The notes: generated by a model from the letters alone, not told the origin. A stretch of 64,000 bases of DNA from Chitinophaga agrisoli (GCF_008386695.1 NZ_VUOC01000004.1:3076576-3140575), one strand, 5' to 3'. Positions 51,314-60,727 are shown, counted from the first letter of the stretch. Translations and numbers: made by a program.

Positions 51314-53443
51314 TTAGCTGGTGACTGCTACTTTGTTATACTCTTCACTTAGCTTTTTCTGCATGTCTATAGGTACGGGGGCATATTCTGCAAAGAGGGC
51401 TTTTACCTTGGCCTTGCCCTGGGTAACATTGCGCAGGGCTGCATAGAGTTTATCCAGCTCTGCCTGGGGCGTACGGGCCCGTATGACCTGGTAACCATCG
51501 TGGGAGTCCATGCCGGTGATGATGCTACGGCGGCTTTGCAGCTCGCTCATGATATCGCCGCTCATGGTATCCGGGGCGGTGGTCTCCACATCGTATACCG
51601 GCTCCAGCAATTGGGGCGCGGCCTGGTGGAAGGCATCGCGGAAGGCCATCATGCCGGCTATCTTAAAGGAGATATCGTTACTATCTACGGGGTGCATTTT
51701 GCCATCGTATACGCTTACCCGTACATCCCGTACGTAGGAGCCGGTGAGGGGGCCTTCGTTCATCTTCTCCATTACGCCTTTGAGGATGGAGGGCAGGAAG
51801 CGGGATTCTATAGCGCCGCCTACTATACAATTGTTGAAGACCAGCTTACCGCCCCAGTTGAGGGCTATCTCTTCCGTGTCCCTTACAGGGTATTCCTTTA
51901 GGGGAGGCATACCATCGTAATAGGGCTCTATCTTCATATACACTTCGCCAAACTGGCCAGCGCCGCCGGATTGTTTCTTGTGCCGGTAAGAGGCCAGGGC
52001 GGGTTTCTGGATGGTTTCCCGGTAAGGTATTTTGGCGGGCAGGTAGTCAATCTGCATCTTGTAGATATTCTCCAGGCGCCATTTGGTGATGGCGAGGTGC
52101 AGCTCGCCCTGGCCGTGGAGGATGACCTGTTTGAGCTCCCGGTTGTACTCCACTTCCAGGGTGGGGTCTTCCATATGGATCTCTGCCAGCACTTCGCCCA
52201 GCTTTTCATCATCTGTCTTATTCCGGGCCTCAATGGCGGCCCTTACTTTGGGCGGGGGGAAGTGGATGGGATCTACCTGGCCGTTAAAGCCTTTATCGCA
52301 GAGGGTGTAATTAGTAAGGGTATTCTTTAGTTTGAGGGTGCAGCCTATGTCGCCGGAGCGGAGGCGGTCTACCGGGTTGCGGTTCTTACCATCTGCAATG
52401 AACAGCTGGTTAAGGCGCTCTGTGGTATTGCCTTTCTCGTTCATTAGCTCCTGGCCGGCCTTTACCTCTCCGGAGAGCACTTTAAAGAAGCTGAGGCGGC
52501 CGATGTGCGGCTCCAGGAGGGTCTTAAATACGAAGAGGCAGGCGGGGGCGGCGGGATCGCAGGGAATGGGGTTGCCGTCTTCCGTGGTTTCCGGGGGCAT
52601 TTCTACGGCGGAGGGGGCTACGTTATCGATAAAGCCCATGAGGCGGCCGCTACCCATATTACGTTTGGCGGAGAGGCAGAATACGGGGAAGACCTGGTGT
52701 TTGAGCATGCCTATTTTGAGGCCTTCGCGCATTTCGTCCTCGTCGAGGCTACCTTTTTCGAAGTAGTGTTCCATGAGGGTGTCGTCGTTCTCTGCCGCCT
52801 TCTCTACCAGTTCGTTATGTAGCTTGTCTGCCCGTTCTTTTTCGTTGTCCGGGATGGGTAGTTTTTCGGGTTTGCCCCCATCCGCCGGAAAACGGTACAT
52901 GGTCATTTTGAGGAGGTCTATCACGCAGTTAAAGCCCAGGCCCTGGTTAACCGGGTATTGCATGATGGTGACGGCCGGGCCCAGGATGCGGCGGGCATCA
53001 TCCACCACTTTGTTGAAATTGGCCTCTTCGTTATCGAGGTGGTTAACGGCCAGGATGGTGGGTTTGCGGTATTTATCCACGTAATCCCAAATAAGCTCCG
53101 TGCCTACTTCCACGCCGTACTGTGCATGCAGCAGCAGCAGGGCGGTATCGCATACGCGGATGGATGCAATCACCTCGCCTATAAAGTCTTCCAGTCCGGG
53201 GGTGTCTATGATATTGATCTTGTAATCCCTCCATTCTGTGTGCAGGCAGGTGGCATACACGGAGCTACCTCTTTCGTACTCTATTTCGTGGTAATCGGAT
53301 ACTGTGTTGGCTTCTTCTACCGTCCCTCTTTTGTGGATAATGCCGGCTTCAAATAACATAGTTTCGCTGAGGGTAGTTTTTCCGCTTTTGGCGGCGCCTA
53401 ACAGTACGATGTTTTTAATGTGTTTTTCATCATACGTCTTCAT
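51314..53443 (-). CDS. fusA2: EF-G paralogue (EF-G2-like) with altered GTPase motifs
   Basis: 709 residues. All five EF-G domains are present: G-domain (~1-290), II, III (DIGCTLKLKN...), IV (YRETIQKPALASYRHKKQSGGAGQFGEVYMKIEP, ~475-610) and V. P-loop GAAKSGKT is at 16-23. The switch II motif reads DTPGLEDF (80-87): L83 replaces the histidine that activates water in canonical EF-G (DTPGHVDF). G4 is NHLD (134-137) instead of NKMD, and the switch I core reads ERGSSVYA instead of ERGITI. This is the pattern expected for a paralogue with poor or no GTP hydrolysis, as published for Bacteroides EF-G2, which translocates without it. Whether this protein behaves the same is inference. Canonical fusA must lie elsewhere. 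Confidence 0.92.
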   Translation of the reverse strand: MKTYDEKHIKNIVLLGAAKSGKTTLSETMLFEAGIIHKRGTVEEANTVSDYHEIEYERGSSVYATCLHTEWRDYKINIIDTPGLEDFIGEVIASIRVCDTALLLLHAQYGVEVGTELIWDYVDKYRKPTILAVNHLDNEEANFNKVVDDARRILGPAVTIMQYPVNQGLGFNCVIDLLKMTMYRFPADGGKPEKLPIPDNEKERADKLHNELVEKAAENDDTLMEHYFEKGSLDEDEMREGLKIGMLKHQVFPVFCLSAKRNMGSGRLMGFIDNVAPSAVEMPPETTEDGNPIPCDPAAPACLFVFKTLLEPHIGRLSFFKVLSGEVKAGQELMNEKGNTTERLNQLFIADGKNRNPVDRLRSGDIGCTLKLKNTLTNYTLCDKGFNGQVDPIHFPPPKVRAAIEARNKTDDEKLGEVLAEIHMEDPTLEVEYNRELKQVILHGQGELHLAITKWRLENIYKMQIDYLPAKIPYRETIQKPALASYRHKKQSGGAGQFGEVYMKIEPYYDGMPPLKEYPVRDTEEIALNWGGKLVFNNCIVGGAIESRFLPSILKGVMEKMNEGPLTGSYVRDVRVSVYDGKMHPVDSNDISFKIAGMMAFRDAFHQAAPQLLEPVYDVETTAPDTMSGDIMSELQSRRSIITGMDSHDGYQVIRARTPQAELDKLYAALRNVTQGKAKVKALFAEYAPVPIDMQKKLSEEYNKVAVTS

Positions 53444-53964
53444 CTGAAAATGGTTTTAAGGGTCAGATGGAACCTCGCGGTTTCATAAAAGTGGAATGTC
53501 TGTCTGAATAGGTGCTAGCCGTTAGCTGTAAGCCGTTAGCATTTTAAGCGTAGCAAGGCTGGTTGGAGCAACCGGGACTGGCGATCAAGGACCGTGAAAA
53601 AGGAGTGCCGACTATTGACTTCCAACTAATGACTATGTTACTATTAAGTTAACATATTTTGGGTAAACAAGGGCGATCAAGAAAAGATGTTACAACATAT
53701 AATGATCTTAAATTATCGTATCTTTGCGGGCTGTAGAATCGATAATTTTGCAAGCTGATCTATATTTATGTTGATGTATTCAATATCTCAATATCTATGC
53801 TGATGTATTCAGGTAGATGTATTTATGTTGATGTATCCAGGTAGATGTATTTATGCTGATGCATCCAGGTAGATGATCTATGCTGATGTATACAGATAGA
53901 TGTATTTATGTAGACGTAGATATATATCATGCTTGCTCCAACCAGTAAATCAATTAATAGTTAG
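53444..53964. other. Intergenic region with a promoter-like box and minisatellite
   Basis: Holds TTAGC filler (53508-53546), a TATCTTTG box (53719-53726) on the plus strand that could start the ABC exporter transcript, and the tandem repeat at 53765-53930. No ORF supported. An untranslated leader of ~240 nt containing the repeats would result. Confidence 0.6.
53765..53930. repeat. 27-28 bp tandem repeat (about six copies)
   Basis: Units start at about 53765, 53796, 53823, 53851, 53879 and 53906, each close to TTATGTTGATGTATCCAGG followed by TAGATGTAT. It sits in the presumed leader of the ABC exporter gene. Non-coding and AT-rich. Confidence 0.8.
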
Positions 53965-55746
53965 ATGAAATTATTCCTGCATTATCTTAAAAGCTATAAA
54001 TGGCTCATATTGCTGGCTTTGCTGCTGGCGACGGTGAACCAGGTATTCTCCCTGCTGGATCCATATATATTCGGGAAGATCATTGACCGGTTTGCGTCTC
54101 ATCCACAGACGACAGAAAAGGTGAATGGCGTAGCGCGCTCTATGCCCGCTTACCTGAATGGGGTGGTGCTGCTGATACTGGCAGCTATTGGCGTAGCGAT
54201 GGTATCGCGTATTGCCAAGGCCTTCCAGGATTATTTTGTGAACGTGATCATTCAGAAGTTTGGGGCTACGGTGTATACGGATGGCTTAAGGCACTCCCTG
54301 CGGTTGCCTTACCAGCAGTTTGAGGATCAGCGCAGCGGTGAAACGCTGGCGGTGTTACAGAAGGTGCGTATAGATTCTGAGAAGTTTATCACCTCTTTTA
54401 TTAACGTGTTGTTTACCTCATTGGTAGGCGTAGTGTTTGTGATGGTCTATGCTTTTACGGTACACTGGTCGCTGGTGTTTGTATACCTTGGCGGCAGCAT
54501 ACTGCTGGGGGTATTAATGAACCTACTAAGCCGGAAGATCAAAGTAGTACAGAAGACGATCGTAAAGGAAACGACCATGCTGGCCGGCTCCACTACGGAA
54601 TCACTGCGTAATATTGAGCTGGTGAAGAGCCTTGGGCTTACGCACCAGGAGATCAGGCGCCTGAACTCCACTACCATCAAGATACTTATGCTGGAATTAA
54701 AGAAGGTGCGTACCATTCGGAGCATCAGCTTTGTACAGGGTACCTTTGTGAACCTGTTGCGTTCCAGCATCCTGTTCCTGCTGCTGTATTTACTGTATCC
54801 CGGTACGGTAAGCATTGGACAGCTGTTTACCCTGCAGTTGTATTCTTTCTTCATCTTTGGCCCTTTACAGGAGCTGGGTAATATCATACTGGCGTACCGT
54901 GAGGCGCAGGTATCGCTGCTGAACTTCCAGAACATCCTGAATACGCCGGTAGAAGAGATGCCTGCGCAGCCTGTACCAGTGGATAAGATAGATGAGCTGA
55001 TCTTTGACCAGGTAGGTTTTAAACATTTAACGGCCAATAACAAAGCGCTGGATGATATCAATTTCCGGGTGAATGTGGGCGAGACCATTGCGTTTGTAGG
55101 GCCTTCCGGCTCCGGTAAGACCACGCTGGTGAAACTGCTGGTAGGGCTATACCGTCCACATGAAGGCAGTATCCTGTATAACGGGGTAGACAGTACAGCA
55201 ATTGATATAGAAGCCATGCGGCACCAGATAGGTTTTGTAACGCAGGATACGCAGCTGTTCTCCGGCAGTATTAAGGAGAACCTGCTGTTTGTGAACCCGC
55301 GCGCTACGGATGAAGATATCATGGAAGTGTTGCAGAAGGCATCTTGCCAAAGCCTGCTGGCACGCGCGGATAAGGGTATTGATACGGTGATAGGCGAAGG
55401 CGGGATAAAGATATCCGGTGGTGAGAAACAGCGACTGTCTATTGCCCGCGCGCTGCTGCGGCACCCGCGCCTGCTGGTGTTTGACGAGGCTACTTCTGCG
55501 CTGGATTCCATCACAGAAGAAGAGATCAGTCAAACGGTGCGGCAGGTGACTGCTACCCGGGATCATATTACGGTAATGATCGCCCATAGGCTTTCTACGA
55601 TTATGCATGCGGACAGGATCTATGTGCTGGAGAAAGGGCATATTATTGAAACGGGCACCCATGCGAGCCTGCTGGCGGAGAAGGGGTTGTATTATGCTAT
55701 GTGGCGGCAGCAGATTGGGGAAAGGAAGAGCGTGGAGCTGGCGTAA
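53965..55746 (+). CDS. ABC exporter (fused permease and ATPase half-transporter)
   Basis: 593 residues. The N-terminal ABC_membrane domain (~1-315) has six TM helices (first: WLILLALLLATVNQVFSLL at ~13-31). The ATPase domain (~335-580): Walker A GPSGSGKTTLVKLLVG (~378-393), Q-loop GFVTQDTQLFSGSIKENLLF, signature ISGGEKQRLSIARALLRHPR, Walker B LLVFDEATSALDS and H-loop IAHRLSTI. It would work as a homodimer or with an unlinked partner, exporting lipids or drugs; the substrate cannot be told. The DUF983 gene begins 25 bases after its stop. Confidence 0.94.
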   Translation: MKLFLHYLKSYKWLILLALLLATVNQVFSLLDPYIFGKIIDRFASHPQTTEKVNGVARSMPAYLNGVVLLILAAIGVAMVSRIAKAFQDYFVNVIIQKFGATVYTDGLRHSLRLPYQQFEDQRSGETLAVLQKVRIDSEKFITSFINVLFTSLVGVVFVMVYAFTVHWSLVFVYLGGSILLGVLMNLLSRKIKVVQKTIVKETTMLAGSTTESLRNIELVKSLGLTHQEIRRLNSTTIKILMLELKKVRTIRSISFVQGTFVNLLRSSILFLLLYLLYPGTVSIGQLFTLQLYSFFIFGPLQELGNIILAYREAQVSLLNFQNILNTPVEEMPAQPVPVDKIDELIFDQVGFKHLTANNKALDDINFRVNVGETIAFVGPSGSGKTTLVKLLVGLYRPHEGSILYNGVDSTAIDIEAMRHQIGFVTQDTQLFSGSIKENLLFVNPRATDEDIMEVLQKASCQSLLARADKGIDTVIGEGGIKISGGEKQRLSIARALLRHPRLLVFDEATSALDSITEEEISQTVRQVTATRDHITVMIAHRLSTIMHADRIYVLEKGHIIETGTHASLLAEKGLYYAMWRQQIGERKSVELA

Positions 55747-55759
55747 TGCACATTATTTT

Positions 55760-55767
55760 TATCTTTG
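55760..55767 (+). promoter_or_regulatory. -7 box of the DUF983 gene
   Basis: TATCTTTG fits TAnnTTTG and ends 4 nt before the ATG. It lies between the ABC stop codon and the DUF983 start, so DUF983 could have its own leaderless transcript. Confidence 0.5.
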
Positions 55768-55771
55768 CGAC

Positions 55772-56179
55772 ATGAAGAAAAAACGCCCGAATTACTTCCT
55801 GAGCCTATTGAAAATGAAATGTCCGCGGTGCCGGAAAGGAGATATGTTCAAAGACAAGAACCCTTTTCACTGGCGGTTATCGAAGATCTTTAATATGCAC
55901 GAGCACTGCCCGGTATGCGGCCAGCAGTTTGAGCTGGAGACGGGGTTCTGGTTTGGGACCGGGTATGTGAGCTATGCGCTGGCGGTAGCGTTCTCTGTGT
56001 TTACCATTATCCTGTACTGGCTGATCTTTGGGCTATCCTGGCAGGATAACAGCGTGTTTATATGGCTGGGCGTGAATGGGGTGCTGCTGGTGGTGTTGCA
56101 GCCATGGCTGATGCGTATTAGCCGGGTGTTGTACCTGTACTTTTTTGTGTATTATGATGAGGATACGGCGGAGTTATAA
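55772..56179 (+). CDS. DUF983 membrane zinc-ribbon protein
   Basis: 135 residues from MKKKRPNYFLSLLKMK. Two CxxC pairs, CPRCRKGDMF (~18-27) and CPVCGQQFE (~48-56), form a probable zinc ribbon on the cytoplasmic side. Then two TM helices, ~68-90 (GYVSYALAVAFSVFTIILYWLIF) and ~98-118 (VFIWLGVNGVLLVVLQPWLM). DUF983 proteins are small membrane proteins, sometimes near cytochrome oxidase genes in proteobacteria. No such context here. A perfect bidirectional terminator follows. Confidence 0.9.
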   Translation: MKKKRPNYFLSLLKMKCPRCRKGDMFKDKNPFHWRLSKIFNMHEHCPVCGQQFELETGFWFGTGYVSYALAVAFSVFTIILYWLIFGLSWQDNSVFIWLGVNGVLLVVLQPWLMRISRVLYLYFFVYYDEDTAEL

Positions 56180-56182
56180 TGA

Positions 56183-56214
56183 AGAAGGGGTATCAGTAGT
56201 CTGATACCCCTTCT
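56183..56214. terminator. Bidirectional terminator between DUF983 and the hexosaminidase
   Basis: AGAAGGGGTATCAG (56183-56196) and CTGATACCCCTTCT (56201-56214) form a perfect 14-bp stem with loop TAGT between two convergent genes. Confidence 0.87.
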
Positions 56215-56217
56215 CAT

Positions 56218-58128
56218 TTAGTATATATGACGACCTTGTGTTAATCTTTTCTCCAGGTCTTCTTTTGTGATGGCGAACTGGTCTCCTATCTTCTTCCCAT
56301 CCCTGTAAGTTACAACGGTGATCTGCGCGGCTCCTTTGGGGAAAGTAAGCTGCTGCCCGCTTTGGTATTGCGGGTAAAACTGGTCAGGGTCTGAGTTATC
56401 GAAGGTGTAGTAGATATCCAGTCCTTTTATCTCTGTGGACAGGCGTACGGTAAGCGCACCGTTGCCATCCCTGCCGGGGGTAGCGATGGCGTTGTAGGCG
56501 CTACGGGCGTATTTTACGCCGGCGGCATCTAAACGGGGGTACTGGGCTTCCATACGGGTAATGAAATCATCCCAGTTACGTTTTGCCTTTGGGCTCCAAT
56601 ATACCTCTGCAAGGGCCAGGGAGCGGGGCCAGGTCATGTACTCCGCATGGCGCAGGGTGTTTACGGATTCCGTCCACAGATTGCCCTGGCCGCCCAGGAT
56701 GAACTTTTCGTCTACACTATCCGGAACGGGATCATAGTTATATGAGTCGCTGAGGCGGCAAATACCGTAAGTGGGCGGCTCTGCGGCGGTCTCTCCCTGG
56801 TAGAGATCGAGGTAGCAGAAGTCCCAGGGGGTCATTACTACGTGGTGGTTCATGCGGGCGGCTTCTATACCGCCTTTCATGCCGCGCCAGCTCATTACGG
56901 TAGCTTCGGGCGCAAGGCCGCCTTCCAGGATCTCATCCCACCCTATCAGCTTTTTGCCTTTGCTGTTGAGCATTTTCTCCATCCGTTTTACGAAGTAGCT
57001 CTGCAGCTCATTCACATCTTTGAGGTGTTCTTTATCCATGCGTTTGCGGCATTTAGGACAGTTGCTCCAGAAGCCTTTGAAGGCCTCATCGCCGCCGATG
57101 TGTATATATGGGTTTGGGAACAGGGCAGCTATCTCCGTAAATACTTTATCGAGTACGGCATATACGGAATCGTTGCCGATGCAGAGCACATTGTCATTTT
57201 TTCTGCGGAGGCTATCGCCGGGGCCTACCGCGTATTGCAGCTGTGTGCAGGAGAGGTTGGGCATAGCGGTGATCATGGAGAGGCTATGCGCCGGTACGTC
57301 TATCTCCGGGAGGATGGTGATATAGCGGTCCTGTGCGTACTTAATAATTTCGCGGATATCATCCTGGGTATAAAATCCGCCGTAAGGCGTAGCCTCACCC
57401 GGTTGTGGGGGAAGGAACGTACCCCAGCGGCCGACACGCTCTACGCGCCACGCTCCTTTTTGTGTGAGCTCCGGGAAGGCTTTGATCTCTATACGCCAGC
57501 CGTTATCGTCGCTGAGGTGCCAATGGAACGTGTTGTACTTGTATTTGGCCATTTCATCTATGTAGCGCTTTACTTCGTCTTTGGTGAAGAAGTGACGGCT
57601 TACATCCAGCATAAGGCCACGCCAGCCAAAGCGGGGATAATCCACGATGTTTACGCAGGGAATGGGCCAATTGCCAGTGACGGTCTTATCCGCTTCAATA
57701 TCCGGCGGTAAAAGCTGCAGCAGTGATTGCAGGCCATAGAAGATACCCTGGGCCATATTAGCGCGGATCACTACCTGGGTAGGCGTTACCTCCAGTGCAT
57801 AGCCTTCTTTTTGCAGGCGGTTTCTTGCCTGGTTAACCACGATCTCCAGGCGTATACTTTTTGCGGCCTCCTTTTTTTGCTGGAGGCGGTAGCCGGTGGA
57901 AGCGGCTATCTTATCTGTAAACCACTGAACGGTGCCTGCGAGGTCCTTATCATCCTTCTCTGCCCCGGTAACGATCAATGCGGTGTTATTATCCAGCATG
58001 AACTCACCGGGATTTTCCGTTATCTCTGCCGGTTCCGGGATAATATGTACCCTTGACTGGGCGGTGGTAACGTGAAACGAAAACAACTGTGCCAGCAGGG
58101 CGCAGGCAAACATCATTGGTCTATTCAT
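56218..58128 (-). CDS. Beta-N-acetylhexosaminidase (GH20), exported
   Basis: 636 residues with a signal peptide (MNRPMMFACALLAQLFSFHVTTAQ, ~24). The GH20b domain (~28-155) precedes the catalytic barrel (~158-510): FGWRGLMLDVSRHFF, TFHWHLSDDNGWRIEIKAFPEL, EIDVPAHS and the catalytic pair D347-E348 in YIHIGGDEAF. Retaining enzymes of this family use substrate-assisted catalysis to remove terminal GlcNAc or GalNAc. A C-terminal chitobiase-like domain (~555-636) contains LDIYYTFDNSDPDQFYPQYQ. It has its own promoter at 58188-58218. With the fucosidase at 2469 it points to host-glycan or chitin-derived sugar use. Confidence 0.95.
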   Translation of the reverse strand: MNRPMMFACALLAQLFSFHVTTAQSRVHIIPEPAEITENPGEFMLDNNTALIVTGAEKDDKDLAGTVQWFTDKIAASTGYRLQQKKEAAKSIRLEIVVNQARNRLQKEGYALEVTPTQVVIRANMAQGIFYGLQSLLQLLPPDIEADKTVTGNWPIPCVNIVDYPRFGWRGLMLDVSRHFFTKDEVKRYIDEMAKYKYNTFHWHLSDDNGWRIEIKAFPELTQKGAWRVERVGRWGTFLPPQPGEATPYGGFYTQDDIREIIKYAQDRYITILPEIDVPAHSLSMITAMPNLSCTQLQYAVGPGDSLRRKNDNVLCIGNDSVYAVLDKVFTEIAALFPNPYIHIGGDEAFKGFWSNCPKCRKRMDKEHLKDVNELQSYFVKRMEKMLNSKGKKLIGWDEILEGGLAPEATVMSWRGMKGGIEAARMNHHVVMTPWDFCYLDLYQGETAAEPPTYGICRLSDSYNYDPVPDSVDEKFILGGQGNLWTESVNTLRHAEYMTWPRSLALAEVYWSPKAKRNWDDFITRMEAQYPRLDAAGVKYARSAYNAIATPGRDGNGALTVRLSTEIKGLDIYYTFDNSDPDQFYPQYQSGQQLTFPKGAAQITVVTYRDGKKIGDQFAITKEDLEKRLTQGRHIY

Positions 58129-58187
58129 CGGCTATTATTTTTTACGCGGGTGATGACGTGCAGGCCGGACGGGGCCTGGCGTATTAA

Positions 58188-58218
58188 CAAATATAGGGTA
58201 GCAGGGGTGGGAAAACAA
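58188..58218 (-). promoter_or_regulatory. Promoter of the hexosaminidase gene
   Basis: On the minus strand TTG (58216-58218), 20 nt, then TATATTTG (58188-58195): full match to the Bacteroidota consensus. The leader is about 55 nt. Confidence 0.7.
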
Positions 58219-58241
58219 GGCTTATATACAGGATATATAAA

Positions 58242-58265
58242 AGAGAAGCCGGCACAAGGCCGGCT
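58242..58265 (-). terminator. Terminator of the TonB receptor gene
   Basis: AGCCGGC (58247-58253) and GCCGGCT (58259-58265), with TCTCTTTTAT following on the minus-strand RNA. It lies ~33 bases after the stop codon at 58298. Confidence 0.7.
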
Positions 58266-58297
58266 CCCTTAAGAAAAAGTGACTATAACGAAAAAGC

Positions 58298-60727
58298 TTA
58301 TTTAAAATCTATGGGCACGGTCAGCTTTACGCTGAAGGTGCGGCCCATATTGAACACGCCCATACGGCCGGTGAGCAGATTCTCCGGGGCGTATTTAAGG
58401 CGGCTCAGGTGGCTCTGGTAAGCCACATCGCCAATGTTGTTAACCGCAAAGTGCAGGGAGAACAGCACTTTACTGTCTTTATTAACGATATCCGTACCCA
58501 GATGGGCATTGAGGACGGTATAACCATCCGTAGGCGTTTCTGTTTCATAAGCGCTGAAGACGTTGTGCTGGGCCATGTTCAGATCCATCTGCAGGCCTGC
58601 ATATGCATTACTGAAGAAGGGGCCTACTTTCTTAAAATTACCCCGCAGCTCACTGAGCCAGCGGCCGGCGGGAATGTTGGGCAGGTATTTGGTGGAATCC
58701 GAGCCATCGCCCGCAGTGGTGGCGCGCACGTAGGAGAAGGTATTCTCGAAGTGCAGCCAGTCAATGGGGTGTGGGTGGATATCCAGCATTATTTCTCCAC
58801 CGTAGAGATTAGCGGTAGTTTGCTGGTATTTGAAAGCGCTGTATCCTTCCTCATTATCCGTAGCCGGGATAGAGTCTGTACCAGCGGCGTTGATCAGTTT
58901 ACGGGAGAAGATAAAGTCTGTGATATGGTTGTAGAATACGCTGGCGGTGAGGGAGATGTGCTGGGTATTGAAATCGATACCCGCATCTACCTGTGTGCTG
59001 ACTTCCGGCTTCAGATCCGGGTTACCGTATTCGTATTTGATAGTGCCTTCGTGCACCCCATTAGCCGCCAGCTCCGCGATGTTGGGAGAGCGGAAACCGC
59101 GGGCGGTATTCAACTTAAGCACTACTTTATCATTGGCCTCGTAGCTGATGCCGGCGCTGGCGGAGATGTTAGAGAAGTTACGGTCAAAGGTGGCAAATTT
59201 GGTACTGCTGCCATCCTTAGGCTCGCCGATGGGCGCGCCCTCCGCATCCAGGTAGAGCGCTTTGCCCTTCATGGAGCGGGTATCGAAGCGGAAGCCGCCG
59301 CTGAGCGTTAATTTGTTGAATGTTTTGCGGGTAATGGCAAAGGCGCCGAAGTCGAAGAGATCGTAGCCGGGGATCAGGAACTCATCGCCAGAGATACGGT
59401 TCTGCTGCGACATGCCGTTTACGCCTACGGTAGTTTGCCAGCCTTTCATCTCCGGGAAAAAGTATTTAAGGCTATAGTTGAACGTTTTTAGTTGCAGGTT
59501 GAGCTCCGGATCATCAGGGGCCAGCACATCACCATACTCGCGGCGCTGGTTGGACTGGTAGCCCAGCGTTAGCCCCAGGCGGCCGCCATTGTGCAGGTAG
59601 AAGTTGTTATCCCATACCAATTTCTGGTGGTTGATCTTTTGCTTAGGCACGTTCATACTGTAAGACTTAAAATCATCGGCCACCGTTTCTTCTTCGACAC
59701 CGTTTACGTTTGTGAGTTTGGTAAAGCGGCCCTGATCATCACGATCCCCTTCTACCAGGCCCAGGTTCTGGTTAAAAGACGTGAAGCTAAGGCGGGAGTA
59801 GCCCCATTGCTTATTAAGGCCGATACCCGCGCCATAGTTGGTGTTATTGAAGCGGGAGTTAAATACGTAGCCATCGTATTTATTCTTATAATCATGGGCC
59901 CATTTCTGGGTGCCGTATACATTCCAGGTAAAGCCGTTCTGGTTGCCGGCCAGGTCTGCATGGTAGGAAACCTGTCCGTTATTGGAAAGGTAGTTGGTGG
60001 CGATATTGCCTTTGATGCGGCCTTCTGCCAATGGGGAAGGCGGCACAATATTTACCACGCCGGCCAGTGCATCTGAGCCATAGACCAGGGAGGCCGGGCC
60101 TTTGAGCACTTCTATCTTGCTTACGTTGTAATCATCTATCTCAATGCCATGTTCATCTCCCCACTGCTGTCCTTCCTGCCGCACGCCATCTCCTACCACC
60201 ACTACCCTATTGTAGCCCAGGCCACGGATGTAAGGCTTGGAGATAGCAGGCCCTGTGGTGAGCTGGTTTACGCCGGGTATTTTGGCGATGGCGTCTATGA
60301 TATTGGTAGAGATCTGCTGATCAAGGTATTCTTTACGGATAACGCTGATGGGCGCCGGGTTCTGTTTAACAGAAGTGGCCAGGTTTACGCCGGTGATGAC
60401 TACTTCGTTCTTTTCTATGAGCGTTTCTGACAGCTCAAAATCATGGCTGGTAGCGCCATTAACGATGACGGTAGCGGTGAAGGCGGCATAGCCGATATAA
60501 TGCACTTCTACGAGGAAACGGCCTTTGGGCAGGTTCCTGACGGTATAATTACCCTGCGCATCCGCGGAGGCGCCCACGCGCAGGTCTGGAAAATAAACGG
60601 TAGCGCCGGGCAGGGCGGTATGGGTAGCCTTGTCCAGCACTTTGCCGGTTAGGGCATTGTCATAGCCGCCATCTGCGGCCAATAAGGACATGGGTATCAG
60701 CAATGCGGCAAAAAGTAAGCGCAACAT
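58298..60727 (-). CDS. TonB-dependent receptor with carboxypeptidase-like N-terminal domain
   Basis: 809 residues, signal peptide ~1-18. A carboxypeptidase D regulatory-like domain (~26-102: LTGKVLDKATHTALPGATVYFPDLRVG) is followed by the plug (~115-230: APISVIRKEYLDQQ, PYIRGLGYNRVVVVGDGVRQEGQQWGDEHGIEID, ASLVYGSDALAGVVNIV) and the barrel, ending TVPIDFK. It would import a substrate too large or scarce for porins, driven by TonB. The plug motif with QQWGDEHG resembles receptors for metals such as zinc or copper. The upstream His-rich small gene supports metal uptake; both points are inference. No STN domain. Confidence 0.92.
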   Translation of the reverse strand: MLRLLFAALLIPMSLLAADGGYDNALTGKVLDKATHTALPGATVYFPDLRVGASADAQGNYTVRNLPKGRFLVEVHYIGYAAFTATVIVNGATSHDFELSETLIEKNEVVITGVNLATSVKQNPAPISVIRKEYLDQQISTNIIDAIAKIPGVNQLTTGPAISKPYIRGLGYNRVVVVGDGVRQEGQQWGDEHGIEIDDYNVSKIEVLKGPASLVYGSDALAGVVNIVPPSPLAEGRIKGNIATNYLSNNGQVSYHADLAGNQNGFTWNVYGTQKWAHDYKNKYDGYVFNSRFNNTNYGAGIGLNKQWGYSRLSFTSFNQNLGLVEGDRDDQGRFTKLTNVNGVEEETVADDFKSYSMNVPKQKINHQKLVWDNNFYLHNGGRLGLTLGYQSNQRREYGDVLAPDDPELNLQLKTFNYSLKYFFPEMKGWQTTVGVNGMSQQNRISGDEFLIPGYDLFDFGAFAITRKTFNKLTLSGGFRFDTRSMKGKALYLDAEGAPIGEPKDGSSTKFATFDRNFSNISASAGISYEANDKVVLKLNTARGFRSPNIAELAANGVHEGTIKYEYGNPDLKPEVSTQVDAGIDFNTQHISLTASVFYNHITDFIFSRKLINAAGTDSIPATDNEEGYSAFKYQQTTANLYGGEIMLDIHPHPIDWLHFENTFSYVRATTAGDGSDSTKYLPNIPAGRWLSELRGNFKKVGPFFSNAYAGLQMDLNMAQHNVFSAYETETPTDGYTVLNAHLGTDIVNKDSKVLFSLHFAVNNIGDVAYQSHLSRLKYAPENLLTGRMGVFNMGRTFSVKLTVPIDFK

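Noticed and set aside
53765-53930. CRISPR array
   Set aside because: The units are contiguous degenerate repeats without unique spacers, and there are no cas genes.
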